Source: Rotaria sordida
Lineage: Eukaryota > Rotifera > Eurotatoria > Philodinida > Philodinidae
Direction: 5' to 3'
NCBI GenBank assembly: GCA_905250125.1
Contig: CAJNOL010000042.1
Span: 264,608 to 328,607 of the forward strand
DNA: 64,000 nt
Shown: piece by piece, positions 49,001 through 59,944 of the stretch
How positions within the stretch are numbered: the stretch's first letter is position 1
Layout: every line of letters starts with the position of its first letter
Translations under genes and position numbers: made by a program
The notes under the pieces: model-generated
The model's database searches: none
The model's input: the letters and a program-made list of their open reading frames with translations, nothing else
Told to the model about the DNA's origin: nothing

Positions 49001-49814
49001 ATAAAAACTAGTCATGAGAGTAGAAAGTATCTAATATCCATTTGAGAGTTATATGGTCGTGGGTATTTTTTGAATACATTTTAAACAAAAAGAGAGAGGT
49101 GATTCGAATTTTTCGTACTATCTAGTGGTAGACGTTGCTCTATATGTTGACAAAGTTGATGAAAAACTACAGTCGTTTTTCTTCTTGAATACATCATGAG
49201 TTTTGAAGATGAACTTAATTCACTTTGAAAACAACATATACTTTCCCAAGTATAATATAATGGGCAGGTAGCTTAACTTCTCCTCTATTGATGTACACAA
49301 GGGCAAGATCGATAAGTGTTTGTATTTAAAAGATATAAAGATTTTACTAAAGACTACTTACCAAATTTGTTCAAAATCTGAGCAGCTAACAAAGATTGAA
49401 TTCAAATTTGTTTTTAGTTAAAACGACGTAGTAACATTGACGTCAATCTCAGCTTATAATAAGGATAATATTCTAAAAATAAATATGTGATTTGTTCATC
49501 GATCTGATTAATGACAATCTACGGTTGATTCAGAAAGAAAATAGACTTATTATAATTCAGTAATTGAAGAGGAAGATACCGGCCCTTGATTTCAATAATT
49601 CAAAATGTTTGTTCTTTTCAAAAATACGTTTCGATCACAATTCTATATTAGATTTTTGAACTCAGAACGAACAGAACAAATGCAGTCTTCCAAAGAGAAA
49701 GAGAGTAAACAATTGTCGCTAACACACTTCAAGCGTTCTCGATAAAGGATTAACTGAAAATCTTCAATCTTCTAATGCATCCTTCACTAAGATATTAGGC
49801 ACACAGTAACTAAT
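46054..49814. other. Long intergenic region
   Basis: About 3.8 kb without a supported gene; only short frames without motif. A single piece related to the arm of the THOC3-intron foldback lies at 49027-49084 and is listed separately. Confidence 0.45.
49027..49084. repeat. Partial copy of THOC3-intron foldback arm
   Basis: This stretch shares with 18637-18690 the blocks ATATCCATTTGAGAGTTA against TTATCCATTTCAGAGTTA and GGGTATTTTTTGAATA against GGGCATTTTTTGAATA, in the same order and spacing. No inverted partner is evident nearby, so it looks like a solo arm of the same family. Confidence 0.55.
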
Positions 49815-50399
49815 GTCGGATTTTTTTAAAGCACCAACGACTATTTTTTGAATAGCTTTGCAACGGTTCAAGTTATAAAGGTCAGGTTTTTACCGTTAGA
49901 AAGGGCAAGGTGGGGGATGTCGATCTGTATAAAATTCATTAGGTTTACGAGTCTTATGTATGGTTGTTTGCAGTCAAATATTTTATCGGTTGTCTATTTT
50001 CATGAGTTTTCATGACAAGTTAACATCTAATTAGACCAAAACGTAGCCCAAATCGTCCTGTATTCATGCTAAAATTTTCACATTTTAACATCAAAGCGTA
50101 AGGAAATAAATTCAAGAATAAGACGCAACGATTTGAAAATTTTAGCACAAATACAGGACGATTTGGGCTACATTTTGGTCTAATTAGATGTTAACTAGTC
50201 ATGAAAACTCATGAAAATAGACAACCGCTAAAATATTTGACTGCAAACAATCATACAAAAGACTCGTAAACCTAATGAATTTTATACAGATCCACATCCT
50301 CCACCTTGCCCTTTCTAACGGTGAAAACCCGATCTTTATAACTTGAACCGTTGAAAAGTTATTCAAGAAATAGTCGTTGGTACTAAAAAAAAATCAGAC
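49815..50399. repeat. Near-perfect foldback repeat, 266-bp arms
   Basis: Left arm 49815-50080 and right arm 50134-50399 are inverted copies with only scattered mismatches, around a 53-bp loop. The ends read GTCGGATTTTTTT and its near-complement ending TCAGAC. Internal matches include TAATTAGATGTTAACT, ACCTAATGAATTTTATACAG and GGGCTAC. The high identity suggests a recent insertion or active correction. There is no coding capacity. Confidence 0.9.
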
Positions 50400-52127
50400 A
50401 ATAAAAATAATCTGAAGTTTGGTCCCATACAAAAATCCATACTACGTTATTTAGGGTTCATTTTTTTCTCTAGAAACTAGAATCAAATCTGGGTGTATTT
50501 TTTTTCTTTGGACAAATATTGCTCATAGAGCTCAAAAGAACGAAGACACTATCGAAAAACTGCTTAATTCCGAATGGTGCTAATTTTGTAAAATCTCTCG
50601 AAAAATTATTAGGTGTAATAGTTTCAAGGTGGAAAAGAAACAAACACGTAAATTCAATTGACGTATGCATGTAATGTCTGAGCCCAATCAATCACATCGT
50701 ATAGAAGAATCAGGAAGAAAACTTGAACTTTTTGTTTGAGAATCGAGTTTGCAGAAAAACGCACACAAAGCCGTATTTTTTAGTATAGAATGTAGTTTGT
50801 TTTTCCAAAATTTTAATATACAAACAAGTGACATTAGCTTCTGAAAATGTATATAGCTAATATAATAAACGGAAAACTTTCGATCGGCAAAGGAAAAAGG
50901 CAAGGTTGCCTTAATTCTTTAAATCTATGAAATAGATGATAGTGTTCTATGATTGAATTAGAAAAATCTAACTTAACTCTTTTTATGAAATGTTTTTATT
51001 TATATTTGAATACATAGGTTGGATATGGGTGTGTTTGGGCAGGGCCTAGACCTTCTGTTCACAATGGCATCGATGCTCGATCACAACCTCACAGAGACAG
51101 ACGTCGCAGGGCGCTGCATGTTATTACTTCTTTAGGTAGACAAAACACCCTAGTGCTCTGCCATTAAGTCAATACACAGTAGCAAAATTTGGGTGAAGGC
51201 AGTCTTAGCTATCGTCTATACCAGTTATTCGCCATGATAGCCTTCTACTGACATGTGACATTTATGTTCCGACTTAGCTCTCATATTGCATGTCCTGTTT
51301 CCACAGAGAGAGAATATCGCCACATTGAGATCGGCTATGGAAGGATGATAGAGAGTATGGGTGCCATTGGAATGCGCGTTCTATCTCACTCCTTTTGGGA
51401 ACTAATGTAAGTTACTGTATAGCATTGCTTCTATGAGAAAACACAAAGCTTCGATGCCGTAGCTGAGCTGCGGTGGACTGTATTATCAGTCGATATAGAG
51501 TAGTTCAGTATGGCGAAAGACCGAATATGTACTCGTTTAAACTAATCAATCATCATGACAGTATTCTCCCAGTGTGTGACGCTGCTGTCTCGCTTTCATC
51601 CTTATGTTGGTCATTGTGCATTAGAGAATGTTTTCCCTCGATCACAATGCATGGAGTTATCGTTGATGGCTATTTTGTCATCCTTTTCCTTTGTTTCGAT
51701 ACAAACTGTTGTTTTTTTAGCCTGTCATAGTTTGACGTACTGGTCTTTCATTCGTTATTCGTCTTTCTTTTTTTTCTTATGTGGATGACTGTAAAAAGGT
51801 TTGGATCTTCTGTTCACAACCATACACACTCAAATCCACGTCCAAAACAACGACCACACCACAATCCATATGTAGCCTCGCAACCACACCGTCAGGCATA
51901 TCCACCTACACTCACAGACATCTACATCTACTCTTAATTCTCGCATTTCAGCCCATGAATTTAATGCATCTACACACATATTGTTGGGAATCTTGGCTAG
52001 GTCAAATGCGAAAAAAACACACGATACATCGTAAAAGCCTTTTTCTCGATTAGCGGTAGTCGAATAAATTTATAATTCTTCACAGTAATCGTGTTAACTA
52101 TGAAAATGTCAATGCACAGTGACACTA
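50400..52127. other. Intergenic, partly GC-richer
   Basis: No supported gene. 51000-52070 is noticeably richer in G and C than the window average, contains several short frames in various phases, a repeated TTCTGTTCACAA (51055 and 51811), and a stretch near 51820-51990 of many CCACAC and CTACAC-like words. It could be a degraded mobile element, but I cannot assign it. Confidence 0.4.
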
Positions 52128-52622
52128 CTAAATCCAGAAATCGAACCAACCATCCTGATATTCAACTCCGAATGAGTCCTCTGACAATAAACGAGTATTA
52201 TCAATCAACCATTGTCGAAGATTTTTCTTTGCTTCATCCGATGGTGAACCATCGACACTTAACGAAGGAAGTTCTTTACTGTTCCAAAATTTCAGTAGTG
52301 TCAGCGGAATCGAATCAATGAGCATTTTCGTATCTTTGAGAACAAGGACGAGATAATTAAGACGTCTAAACACTTGAGCGATGCGCTGTAATAGATCCGA
52401 TTCACTACCAACCCAGTCATAGATGTCCAGACGAATGATTTGTTGTTCAAAGAGATTACAGATGGATTTGTCATCAAGTAGAGTAATGAAGCAGTTGTAG
52501 GAAAGACATAAATACGTGAGATTTGGTGAAGCATTGACCAAAGTGAATAATTCACATATTCCACGCACATATAGCCTCTTGAGATATGGTAACCAGAGAA
52601 CACTTTTTTCTGTATCAGGCAT
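52128..52622 (-). pseudogene. 3' fragment of an F-box/LRR gene
   Basis: An open frame of 164 residues containing only the leucine-rich C-terminal part of the F-box family: LKRLYVRGICELFTLVNASPNLTYLCLS, then RIAQVFRRLNYLVLVLKD and the closing SEDSFGVEYQDGWFDFWI. The F-box and central repeats are missing. An acceptor (AGTTTCTAG) ends just before GATG at 52623, so this is the last exon of a gene whose upstream exon is absent from the 523-bp gap to the next gene. It could also be a separate short gene. It is a paralogue of the F-box gene just upstream. Confidence 0.55.
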
Positions 52623-53145
52623 CCTAGAAACTATGTGAACAATGAGTAAGTCATTGAATTCGAATATCGTTTTGTGAATAAACTGAAGAAATTTCTTTTC
52701 ATATTCGAAAGCTGTAAAATGCTTTACTATTTTCTTTGATCATTGTTCTGCATAGAGATAGAATTCAGTCAACGGAAAAGCAGAGCATTCGAAACGATTT
52801 GAAAGAAGTTAGAAATTCATTAGAAACTTTAACAATTTTGATATTATAAATTCGAACATCATTCATTTTCACCACGCTTTTTTATTCGATTATTTTCAAC
52901 AAATCTGACTTTTTCTCTGGTTTCGAATAACAAATCGGCATCATTCATTTAATACTGTGAAAAGTGTTTAGATGACTTCAAACCAGTTCAAGTTATTCTC
53001 TTCTGCTGTAAAGATAGAAGAAACGAACATAACTGTGGTTCGTAACTTTTAGATTTTTAGGTTTGATGTCTTTTATAAATGAATTTGAAAGATGCTTTTG
53101 TTAGATTTTCTTCATCTATATGCTAACAATTTTGGTTAATGATGT
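52623..53145. other. Spacer between F-box gene and fragment
   Basis: A 523-bp AT-rich stretch without an open frame that continues the fragment at 52128-52622, so the missing 5' part of that gene is not here. Confidence 0.5.
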
Positions 53146-54384
53146 TTATTGAGACAAATACATACGAATTTCTGATTGGTTTTTAACATAAATCTTCAAT
53201 GATCGAAGTTGGCGAAAGTGTTGTACTATCAAAAATATCTCAGCAAGCGATATTACATTGTAGATACATAGATCTTCCACTTGCTGCATATATTCCCAGC
53301 CAGATGGCATTTGTTTACCAATGGCTGCTGTTAGATTGACCGAATGTAAGTTACAAGGAATGGTGTAAAATAAAATACTGTGCTCTGCTTCATCCAATAA
53401 ATATTTGATCGAGGGACGAGTTGTCCATGATTCAATCAATGCATCTGTGTCAATTTCTTCTTCAGACAAATAATACTGAATGAATAAATGAATTTGTTGA
53501 ATTGTAGGAGGCAAAACAACGGCAATATTGTCACTATTGATCAAACGTTTATCCTTCGTACAAAGATTGAGTGTAAGCTTCTGTAAAGAGGGCATCAAAC
53601 GAAGTACACCGATAAGTTCATCGAATATCCAGAAGAGATTGATTGAATGTAACTCAAAATCAGTGAGATGAACAAGAGACAATAGATTGAGGAATTCATT
53701 TTTAGAAACTGAACTTTCTGACACTTCATTGAGGTACACATGCAAACGATTCACCTCTGGCACCAATTTGAAAAGGTGAGGCAACATTTGACGTCGTGTC
53801 AAGTTGACAGTCAATTCTTTAATGTTAGGATAGAACTTATTGTCATCCTGATAAGATAAATCCAAATAAATCGAGTGCTGATCGAACGATATCGATACAA
53901 GTTTATTGTTATTAGCAGCTAAGATTTTGATTAGTGATGCTGCTTGTGCATTACCTCTGAGGAACTGAATATTCAGTTTGACAAGTTCCGAAAAATCTTG
54001 AAGAGTATCAAGAAATGAAATAAGTCTCTCGTTTGTGAACCATTTAAGTATCAAATGTTCCAAGCGTGGAAAGGTATATGATATTGGCAAGTCAAAAAGA
54101 ATAGCGAAAGCCTTAGGTGACACCATTGTCTCCCAATTACCATTTAATAGAAGAGATCGAACATAAGAGCCTATCTGAGGCAAGATTTGTGAGACGACGT
54201 AGTCAAATCTCCGATACACATAACATGTCAAATATAAATAACGATAATAATCTGTTATTGTCCTAGTCAGGCGTGTATTCAAATTAAAAAAAGAGTAGAG
54301 AATATCTACTCTACGAAGATATCGACAGATGTATAATATCATTTCGTCTGGCAACATCTCGAAAGTCGTCGAATAGACACTCAT
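53146..54384 (-). CDS. F-box/leucine-rich repeat protein
   Basis: A single-exon gene for 412 residues. The F-box is at residues 9-50: FEMLPDEMILYICRYLRRVDILYSFFNLNTRLTRTI. The rest consists of irregular leucine-rich repeats (for example FPRLEHLILKWF, FYPNIKELTVNL, MPSLQKLTLNL, FRQLRSLKIYV). Such proteins are substrate receptors of SCF ubiquitin ligases through SKP1; this divergent subgroup is very numerous in bdelloid rotifers. The substrate is unknown. The protein lacks the WFD-W-type ending seen in the neighbouring fragment, so it may be slightly truncated. AATAAA overlaps its stop codon (53145-53150). Confidence 0.8.
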   Translation of the reverse strand: MSVYSTTFEMLPDEMILYICRYLRRVDILYSFFNLNTRLTRTITDYYRYLYLTCYVYRRFDYVVSQILPQIGSYVRSLLLNGNWETMVSPKAFAILFDLPISYTFPRLEHLILKWFTNERLISFLDTLQDFSELVKLNIQFLRGNAQAASLIKILAANNNKLVSISFDQHSIYLDLSYQDDNKFYPNIKELTVNLTRRQMLPHLFKLVPEVNRLHVYLNEVSESSVSKNEFLNLLSLVHLTDFELHSINLFWIFDELIGVLRLMPSLQKLTLNLCTKDKRLINSDNIAVVLPPTIQQIHLFIQYYLSEEEIDTDALIESWTTRPSIKYLLDEAEHSILFYTIPCNLHSVNLTAAIGKQMPSGWEYMQQVEDLCIYNVISLAEIFLIVQHFRQLRSLKIYVKNQSEIRMYLSQ

Positions 54385-56478
54385 CTAGAATGATCATTAT
54401 TCATATAGATTTTGCTGCCTGATAGGATGAATATGATTCGAGACGATTTGACTAACTGTGGGTATGTGTGTAGTACAGATTATATGGGAGAATAAAAAGA
54501 ATCAGTTTTTTCACATTTTTTGTACTGCATTGCACAATCATCGACTCGTTTTCACTTACATAAGCTGTTGAAAAACGGTAGAAAGAAGAACGTGTCGAAA
54601 TCCAATGAAACAGCCTACTATTTGATTGCTATCAAACCTATGAAGAATTTTCTGTAGTTGTCGCTTCAAATCAATGATGAAGAGAACGAGATCAGAAGTT
54701 TTGATCGAATTATGCAAAATCTGAATGCAATAAAAAAACCTTCTAGATATAAATAAGGTAAGAATAGTGGATAGAACAACAAAAAAGAATGTGCTATCAA
54801 ATGAAGAAAAGATGATTAATAAGTATTGAAATAAAATCTTCAGCATACTAGAAGAAAATCTCAATCGATGTGGAACATAATCTGATGGAAAAAATTAAAG
54901 TTTAAGAAGTTTAGTTATTGAATAGCTAGACGAAAAAATAAGATTTTTTTCTCACTTCTGTAGCTTTGGGGATTCAATGCACGGTACGTGATTGATATTG
55001 ATCGAGAATAGAAGCATCTGTTGTACTCATTTAGCTTGATAGATATCTCGAGGTAAAGTGAGAGTTTGATCAATCGTTGAACTGAAAACAGGTCAAAGAA
55101 TAATGATCGGTCGACAATTCCACTTTCAAGGTAAGTTTTTTTTAAATTGGACGACAAGAAAGAAACGATTTTCCGAAGAAAGATATTGTTTTAGTTTATG
55201 ACCAATGTCAAACTCTACTACATGCTACTGTCTTCGATCAATTCGACTGGAAGTTCAGTAATCTTGCCAACGTACTGAATTCTCTCAAGATAGTTTAGAA
55301 CAAAAGTTTTTCATGTCAACTTCTGATTCAATGTGCATGATTTCATATTAGACTCGATAAACGGTTATTTTTTTTAATTGAATACGTTGACCTGTACCCA
55401 ATATGATCGATTTTATGCATTTGTCAAATTCGTCTTTGCCTTGGTGATCTTGATCAGTTCATTAATATTCATCCCAACGACACCAGAAAACCTTTGATCT
55501 TTATTCTTCCCTACAACATTTGGAACGCACTCCGAAATTCAATAGTTGTTGTACTAGTTTTTGCCATTAGATTCAATCTGTGATTAATAAGAAAGATTTA
55601 TTAATTAACTGAAATCAATAAGATTTTGTAGCTGATATTTTGGACGGTTTCGATCAGAAACTTATTCCAGTAGTTAAGAATTTCTATCACTGATAATCAT
55701 CATCTACCGCAACGTACACAGAGTATACCACATTGAATAGACGAGAAAAGTTTGCGAACATACAAGAAGATACTGTCAAAATGAAGATCAATCATCTGTC
55801 GAGTCGATTTAAAATATTTAATATCGAATATGAAATAGGTTTTTTTTGTCGATATCGATTTGATTTACTAAATAACCGTTTATCAACTAAAATAAGTGAA
55901 ATGTAGATCAATTTTTCACTCTGTACAACCATGATGGAAATATCGATGCTCTTCGTACAATCATTTCCAAAAGATTTGACATGAGTTCTCATATCGTCTG
56001 TGAAGAGTTAAATCTTGTCATAGACACTCTTGATACTAGCATACATTGAGTACATGTGATCTTTTCTGGCATCAGCAACATCATTTCCGATATATTGCAG
56101 CGCGTATGCCACTGGAAATTTGTTCACTCTTGACACCACTGCCTTCGTGATTATCTTTGCTGGTATATCTGCCAATCAAGTGTACCGCAGTTCCACATAA
56201 AGCTTAGCTTCATTCTCAATAGGCGGTGCCGTGTCACTTCGAATAATTACTTGTCTCCGAACCATGAACTTGTATCTACCGGAGATAAATGCAGTGATTG
56301 CGTCTGAATGCAGCAGAAAATACAAAAAAGAACCAGTATCTACTAAGAGGTAAAAAGCCGAAGCATAGGAAGGAAGACAATAAATGAGGTTTTCTTGGTG
56401 TTGCAACACAAAAGCAATAAGATTACGGCAACTCGAATAGTAGAGTTGTCAAATGAGAAGGATAATGAAACTACCAAC
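54385..56478. other. Accessory region with weak gene-like patches
   Basis: No intact gene. Minus-strand frames at 54556-54864 and 54915-55157 include leucine-rich pieces (for example LFFDLFSVQRLIKLSLYLEI) that might be F-box/LRR debris, and 56176-56409 reads protein-like (ending ENEAKLYVELRYT) but has no motif I can name. The rest is AT-rich. Confidence 0.35.
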
Positions 56479-56486
56479 AAGTAAAC
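56479..56486. repeat. Left target-site duplication of the hAT element
   Basis: AAGTAAAC, identical to the 8 bp directly after the element at 57565-57572. Eight base pairs is the duplication size of hAT transposases. Confidence 0.9.
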
Positions 56487-57564
56487 CAGAGTTGTAACCA
56501 GACCGGCCGATCTACCGGTCCAGTAGAAGATTCCTTATCGGCCGGTAGAACCAACTTTTCTTTACCGGCCCGATCTGAGTTTTTTTTGAATTTTTCCCTA
56601 TTTTTTCCGAAAAAGTGATCAAAAAGGTGGTTTTCTTCGAACATCAAAAACTTTCTACTAATGTCGAAGGCTATTTTGGTAAAAAAAAATTGTATCAAAC
56701 TATCCTATCGAGTCAAAATTTGTCATGGATGTTTTTATATTTATCCAATCCATGTAGGTACGACGTTCTGCCAATATAGTTCAAGGAACGATATTTTATC
56801 ATTTAAAACAGTTTTTATTGGCCAAAACTACCGTTTATCATACCTAAACGTCGTTTCAGAAAAGAAAATAGCCGAATATTGACCTTTGTAAACAGCACAG
56901 AAATGTTATTATGTGTATATAAGCTCGAATGCATACAAAAACGTTTCCGTAGCGTTTACGAAGGTCAATTTCCAGCTATTTTCTGTTCTGAAACGACGTT
57001 TAGGTATGATAAACGGTAGTTGTGGCCAATAAGAACTGTTTTAACCTACAAAATGCCGTTTCCTGAACCACATGAGTGTTGTTCAAACAAAATCAAATGG
57101 TTAATTGTTTAGCATTGTAGTTTATCATGGAGTTATATTTCCTATTATTTGTTACATATAGTCTTCACAGACACAAAAGATGGCAGAGCGAGTATAGCAT
57201 ACGAAGTAGATTAAGCATACGAGCAATAAATAGAGCCCATATTTGATGAATAGTTAATCAAAGTGCAAAGTTAACATAGAATTTATGGTCGTATGAACTT
57301 TTGTGCTCACCAATAGATTTCGAAAAACAGAAAACATATGAAAGCAAATAGTAAAAGCATTGCAGTGGTGAAATAGTACTTTTATATCGTAGCTGTAGTG
57401 ATTAGAAGGAATATATGACTCATCTAGGTGTTGATTTGAGTGTTATATAGGGTCAGAAAACAGAAGAATAATTTATACCGGTATACCGGCCGGCCAGGAC
57501 CGGTCTGATCAGTTAGACCGGTACCGGTACCGGTAAGGGAAAAATCCTACCGGTTACAACTCTG
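56487..57564. mobile_element. Non-autonomous hAT-type DNA transposon
   Basis: The 1078-bp element begins with CAGAGTTGTAACC and ends with the exact inverse GGTTACAACTCTG, flanked by the 8-bp duplication AAGTAAAC. CAG...CTG termini with 8-bp duplications define the hAT superfamily. The subterminal 70-100 bp on both sides are packed with CCGGT, GGCCGG and TACCGGT words, very different from the AT-rich surroundings and likely transposase-binding sites. The middle holds a second inverted repeat (56780-56893 with 56954-57068). No frame resembles a hAT transposase, so mobilisation must have been in trans. The intact duplication argues for a fairly young insertion. Confidence 0.92.
56780..57068. repeat. 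Internal palindrome of the hAT element
   Basis: About 114-bp arms are inverted copies around a 60-bp loop. Matching blocks include TACCGTTTATCATACCTAAA with TTTAGGTATGATAAACGGTA and AAACGTCGTTTCAGAA with TTCTGAAACGACGTTT. The element therefore folds into a nested stem inside its termini. Confidence 0.8.
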
Positions 57565-57572
57565 AAGTAAAC
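57565..57572. repeat. Right target-site duplication of the hAT element
   Basis: AAGTAAAC, the same as 56479-56486. Removing the element and one copy would restore CAACAAGTAAACGGCG. Confidence 0.9.
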
Positions 57573-58244
57573 GGCGCATAGAAGTGTTTTTCCAAGGGAG
57601 TAACGCTGTGATATCAAATAGGACTCATAACAAATTTTACACCCAAATACAGCACGGGAAAAATGATATTTATCAGTAACTAAATAGTAAAGATTATGAA
57701 AACTTTCCAGTGTCGCAGTTCAAAAACTTCTAGAATTTTACGCTCTGTTAGCATAGAAAATTACTTTTATGAGGCAATTGAAACTAGATCTAATTCAAAA
57801 TGATGACTATCATAAAGTAATTTTTATTTGTTAAAGTTTGATGGATATAATCAGTAATTAGTATGACACCTTTAGTAACCTTTACAACACAGAGACGTGC
57901 CGAATAGAAATATAAGAGAGTTTTCATGTTTGTTAAAACGTCTAAGTTATGTTTTGTCCAGTGTTTCTTCGTGATAAAGATTACGTTCCGTCTGTGATAG
58001 TATTTTTTCTCAACTTCATTTTTGATTGCTGTTCTATTATTTTTAGCTACGCTTACATTAGGTAGACTTCCATTGATAGTTTGATCTGTACACATAAACT
58101 AGACATGAAATTCGTCTGATAGTGCAAAATGTTGAAAGTTCTCTTGAGTCCAGTCTTTTAAACAATTGCAGAATTACAGCCGATCAGAAATATAACTTTC
58201 TGTTTTTAAGGTCTTAGAGTAACATGAAATGGCGTTAGTCTTAC
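57573..58244. other. Region between transposon and gene relic
   Basis: A 101-codon minus-strand frame at 57790-58095 has protein-like Lys/Asn/Thr-rich composition and might belong to the same decayed gene as 58245-58610, but no splice linkage could be established. Confidence 0.35.
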
Positions 58245-58610
58245 TTTAAAGCAGTAGTTATCGATCATTTTTGGAACAACATATTCATTTTGCTTTTCTG
58301 TGATTTCTTTAGCTATAACATACGAACTTTTTCTTTGTTTCTCAATTGCACTGCGAATGAAATTTCTGCTGGTTTTTGATAATTTAAGTTTACAACGACA
58401 TTCTGAATAATTAGCAAAATATTTTTCATACCACTTTTCCTACTACTCTATAACAAATCGAGTAGATCGATGAATTTTCTCCACAATCCACTGTTGAATA
58501 ATAAATCTTGCATTAGCATCACGAGCTTCACGAAAAAAGATATATTTAACTCTATCGATAATTCTTGGCTGTTCGATGTTATAAGTACTAGGCACTTTTA
58601 ATTGATGACT
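58245..58610 (-). pseudogene. Stop-broken gene relic
   Basis: One reading frame on the minus strand is protein-like for about 120 codons. It reads IEQPRIIDRVKYIFFREARD and WIVEKIHRSTRFVIE, then two successive TAG codons (58440-58445), then continues in the same frame with EKWYEKYFANYSECRCKL, SRNFIRSAIEKQRKSSYV and PKMIDNYCFK before a good donor (AAA then GTAAGA). Same-frame continuation across the stops argues for nonsense mutation of a formerly coding exon. The family is not recognised; an alternative is that a small intron or sequencing error removes the stops. Confidence 0.5.
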
Positions 58611-59944
58611 TTAATCGATTAATCAATGGGCAAAATTCTTTTTATTTGTGGAATCTATCTATAACAAATGATCTTATATAATGTCTTACCAAGTGTTTAA
58701 AAATTTTTGTCCTACAAATTTCCAACATAGAGCAGAAATGAGAAAAACAGTATTTACTAACCGTCGTCATGAATCATTATTCTTTGACAAAAAATGAGAA
58801 AGGAATGTTTTTTCTATAACGTTAACACTATGTAAAAGAACAAAAAAGAAAAGTGAGTACCGACGAGAAAATGTTTTGCAGTAAATGGAAATGAGCTTTG
58901 TTCTAAAAAACATGATGAAAAAGCTACAGAATGAAAAAGAATAACTGCAGTCTGAGGATTGAATTATGTTGCATACTTACAACAACGATATGTCTACGAA
59001 TACATGTGAAAAGTTTCCATTCTTGTCAAACGACTCTTTAGTGATAGGTTATCACAATTGTACACCAGAAGTTTCTTGAAAATTCTTAAGTCCAACGTTG
59101 AAAAGTTTTCATAATCCTGATTATTTACCACTGATAAAAACTATTTTCGACGAGCTTTAGTTTGATATGAAATTTGTTATATGTGCTATCTAAAATCAGT
59201 GTTACTCTTCTGGAAAAATATTTTTTACGCATTCGGTAAAGTTTTCAAAACGCTTTCTGAAAGGATAGCTAAACACACCACACTAGAGCATACCACCTAC
59301 AAAGGATATATAGAAGCGTTCATAGATATCATCAATGCTCTTTAGGATTTAAGAAACATTATATAGAGGAATTCATCACCATCGCCAATGATGACTCGAT
59401 GCGCTTATGAAAAGTATATGCGTGAATTTTTAAGAATCTTTACTGGTACTGGAAACACATGGCGGATGTATAAGAGGGTTGATAACCGTCGGCAATCGAA
59501 CCTGAGATTTATGAAAAGTTAAAATAAAATGTTATTGAGCGTCATTTCTGCTTCCGAAGCTTGATGACTAATACAATGCCGGGTCGACAAGATCAATAAA
59601 CGGAACAGTACCAGCCAAGAAACATATCAAACTAGGCAATTCACATCTAATTCTCTTGATAGATTGACGAAGTCAATGGAGATAACGGAATGGAGGAAGA
59701 AAGTGGATTGAAAAAAATTGTTATTTAAATCGATTTCGTGCGATAGGTGTTTGAAGACGATGACAATAAAGGGTATGGGTGTGGAAGGAAATTATGAAAA
59801 AACTGATATCTATACCAGAGCTATTCTTCGAGCATTGAAGTTAAAATTAGACAATTCGTTTTTTTGGGGGGAATATCATTTTTGAAAAATTTCGTCGTTG
59901 AACAAAGAATGTTAAAAAGACGCATTTTCAACTATCTTTCGATT
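58611..59944. other. Intergenic, P450 3' flank
   Basis: No supported gene. A plus-strand patch at about 59383-59520 reads protein-like for some 45 codons (with YEKYMREFLRIFTGTGNTWRM) but lacks a start and splice context. No clear repeat ends were found. Confidence 0.35.
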
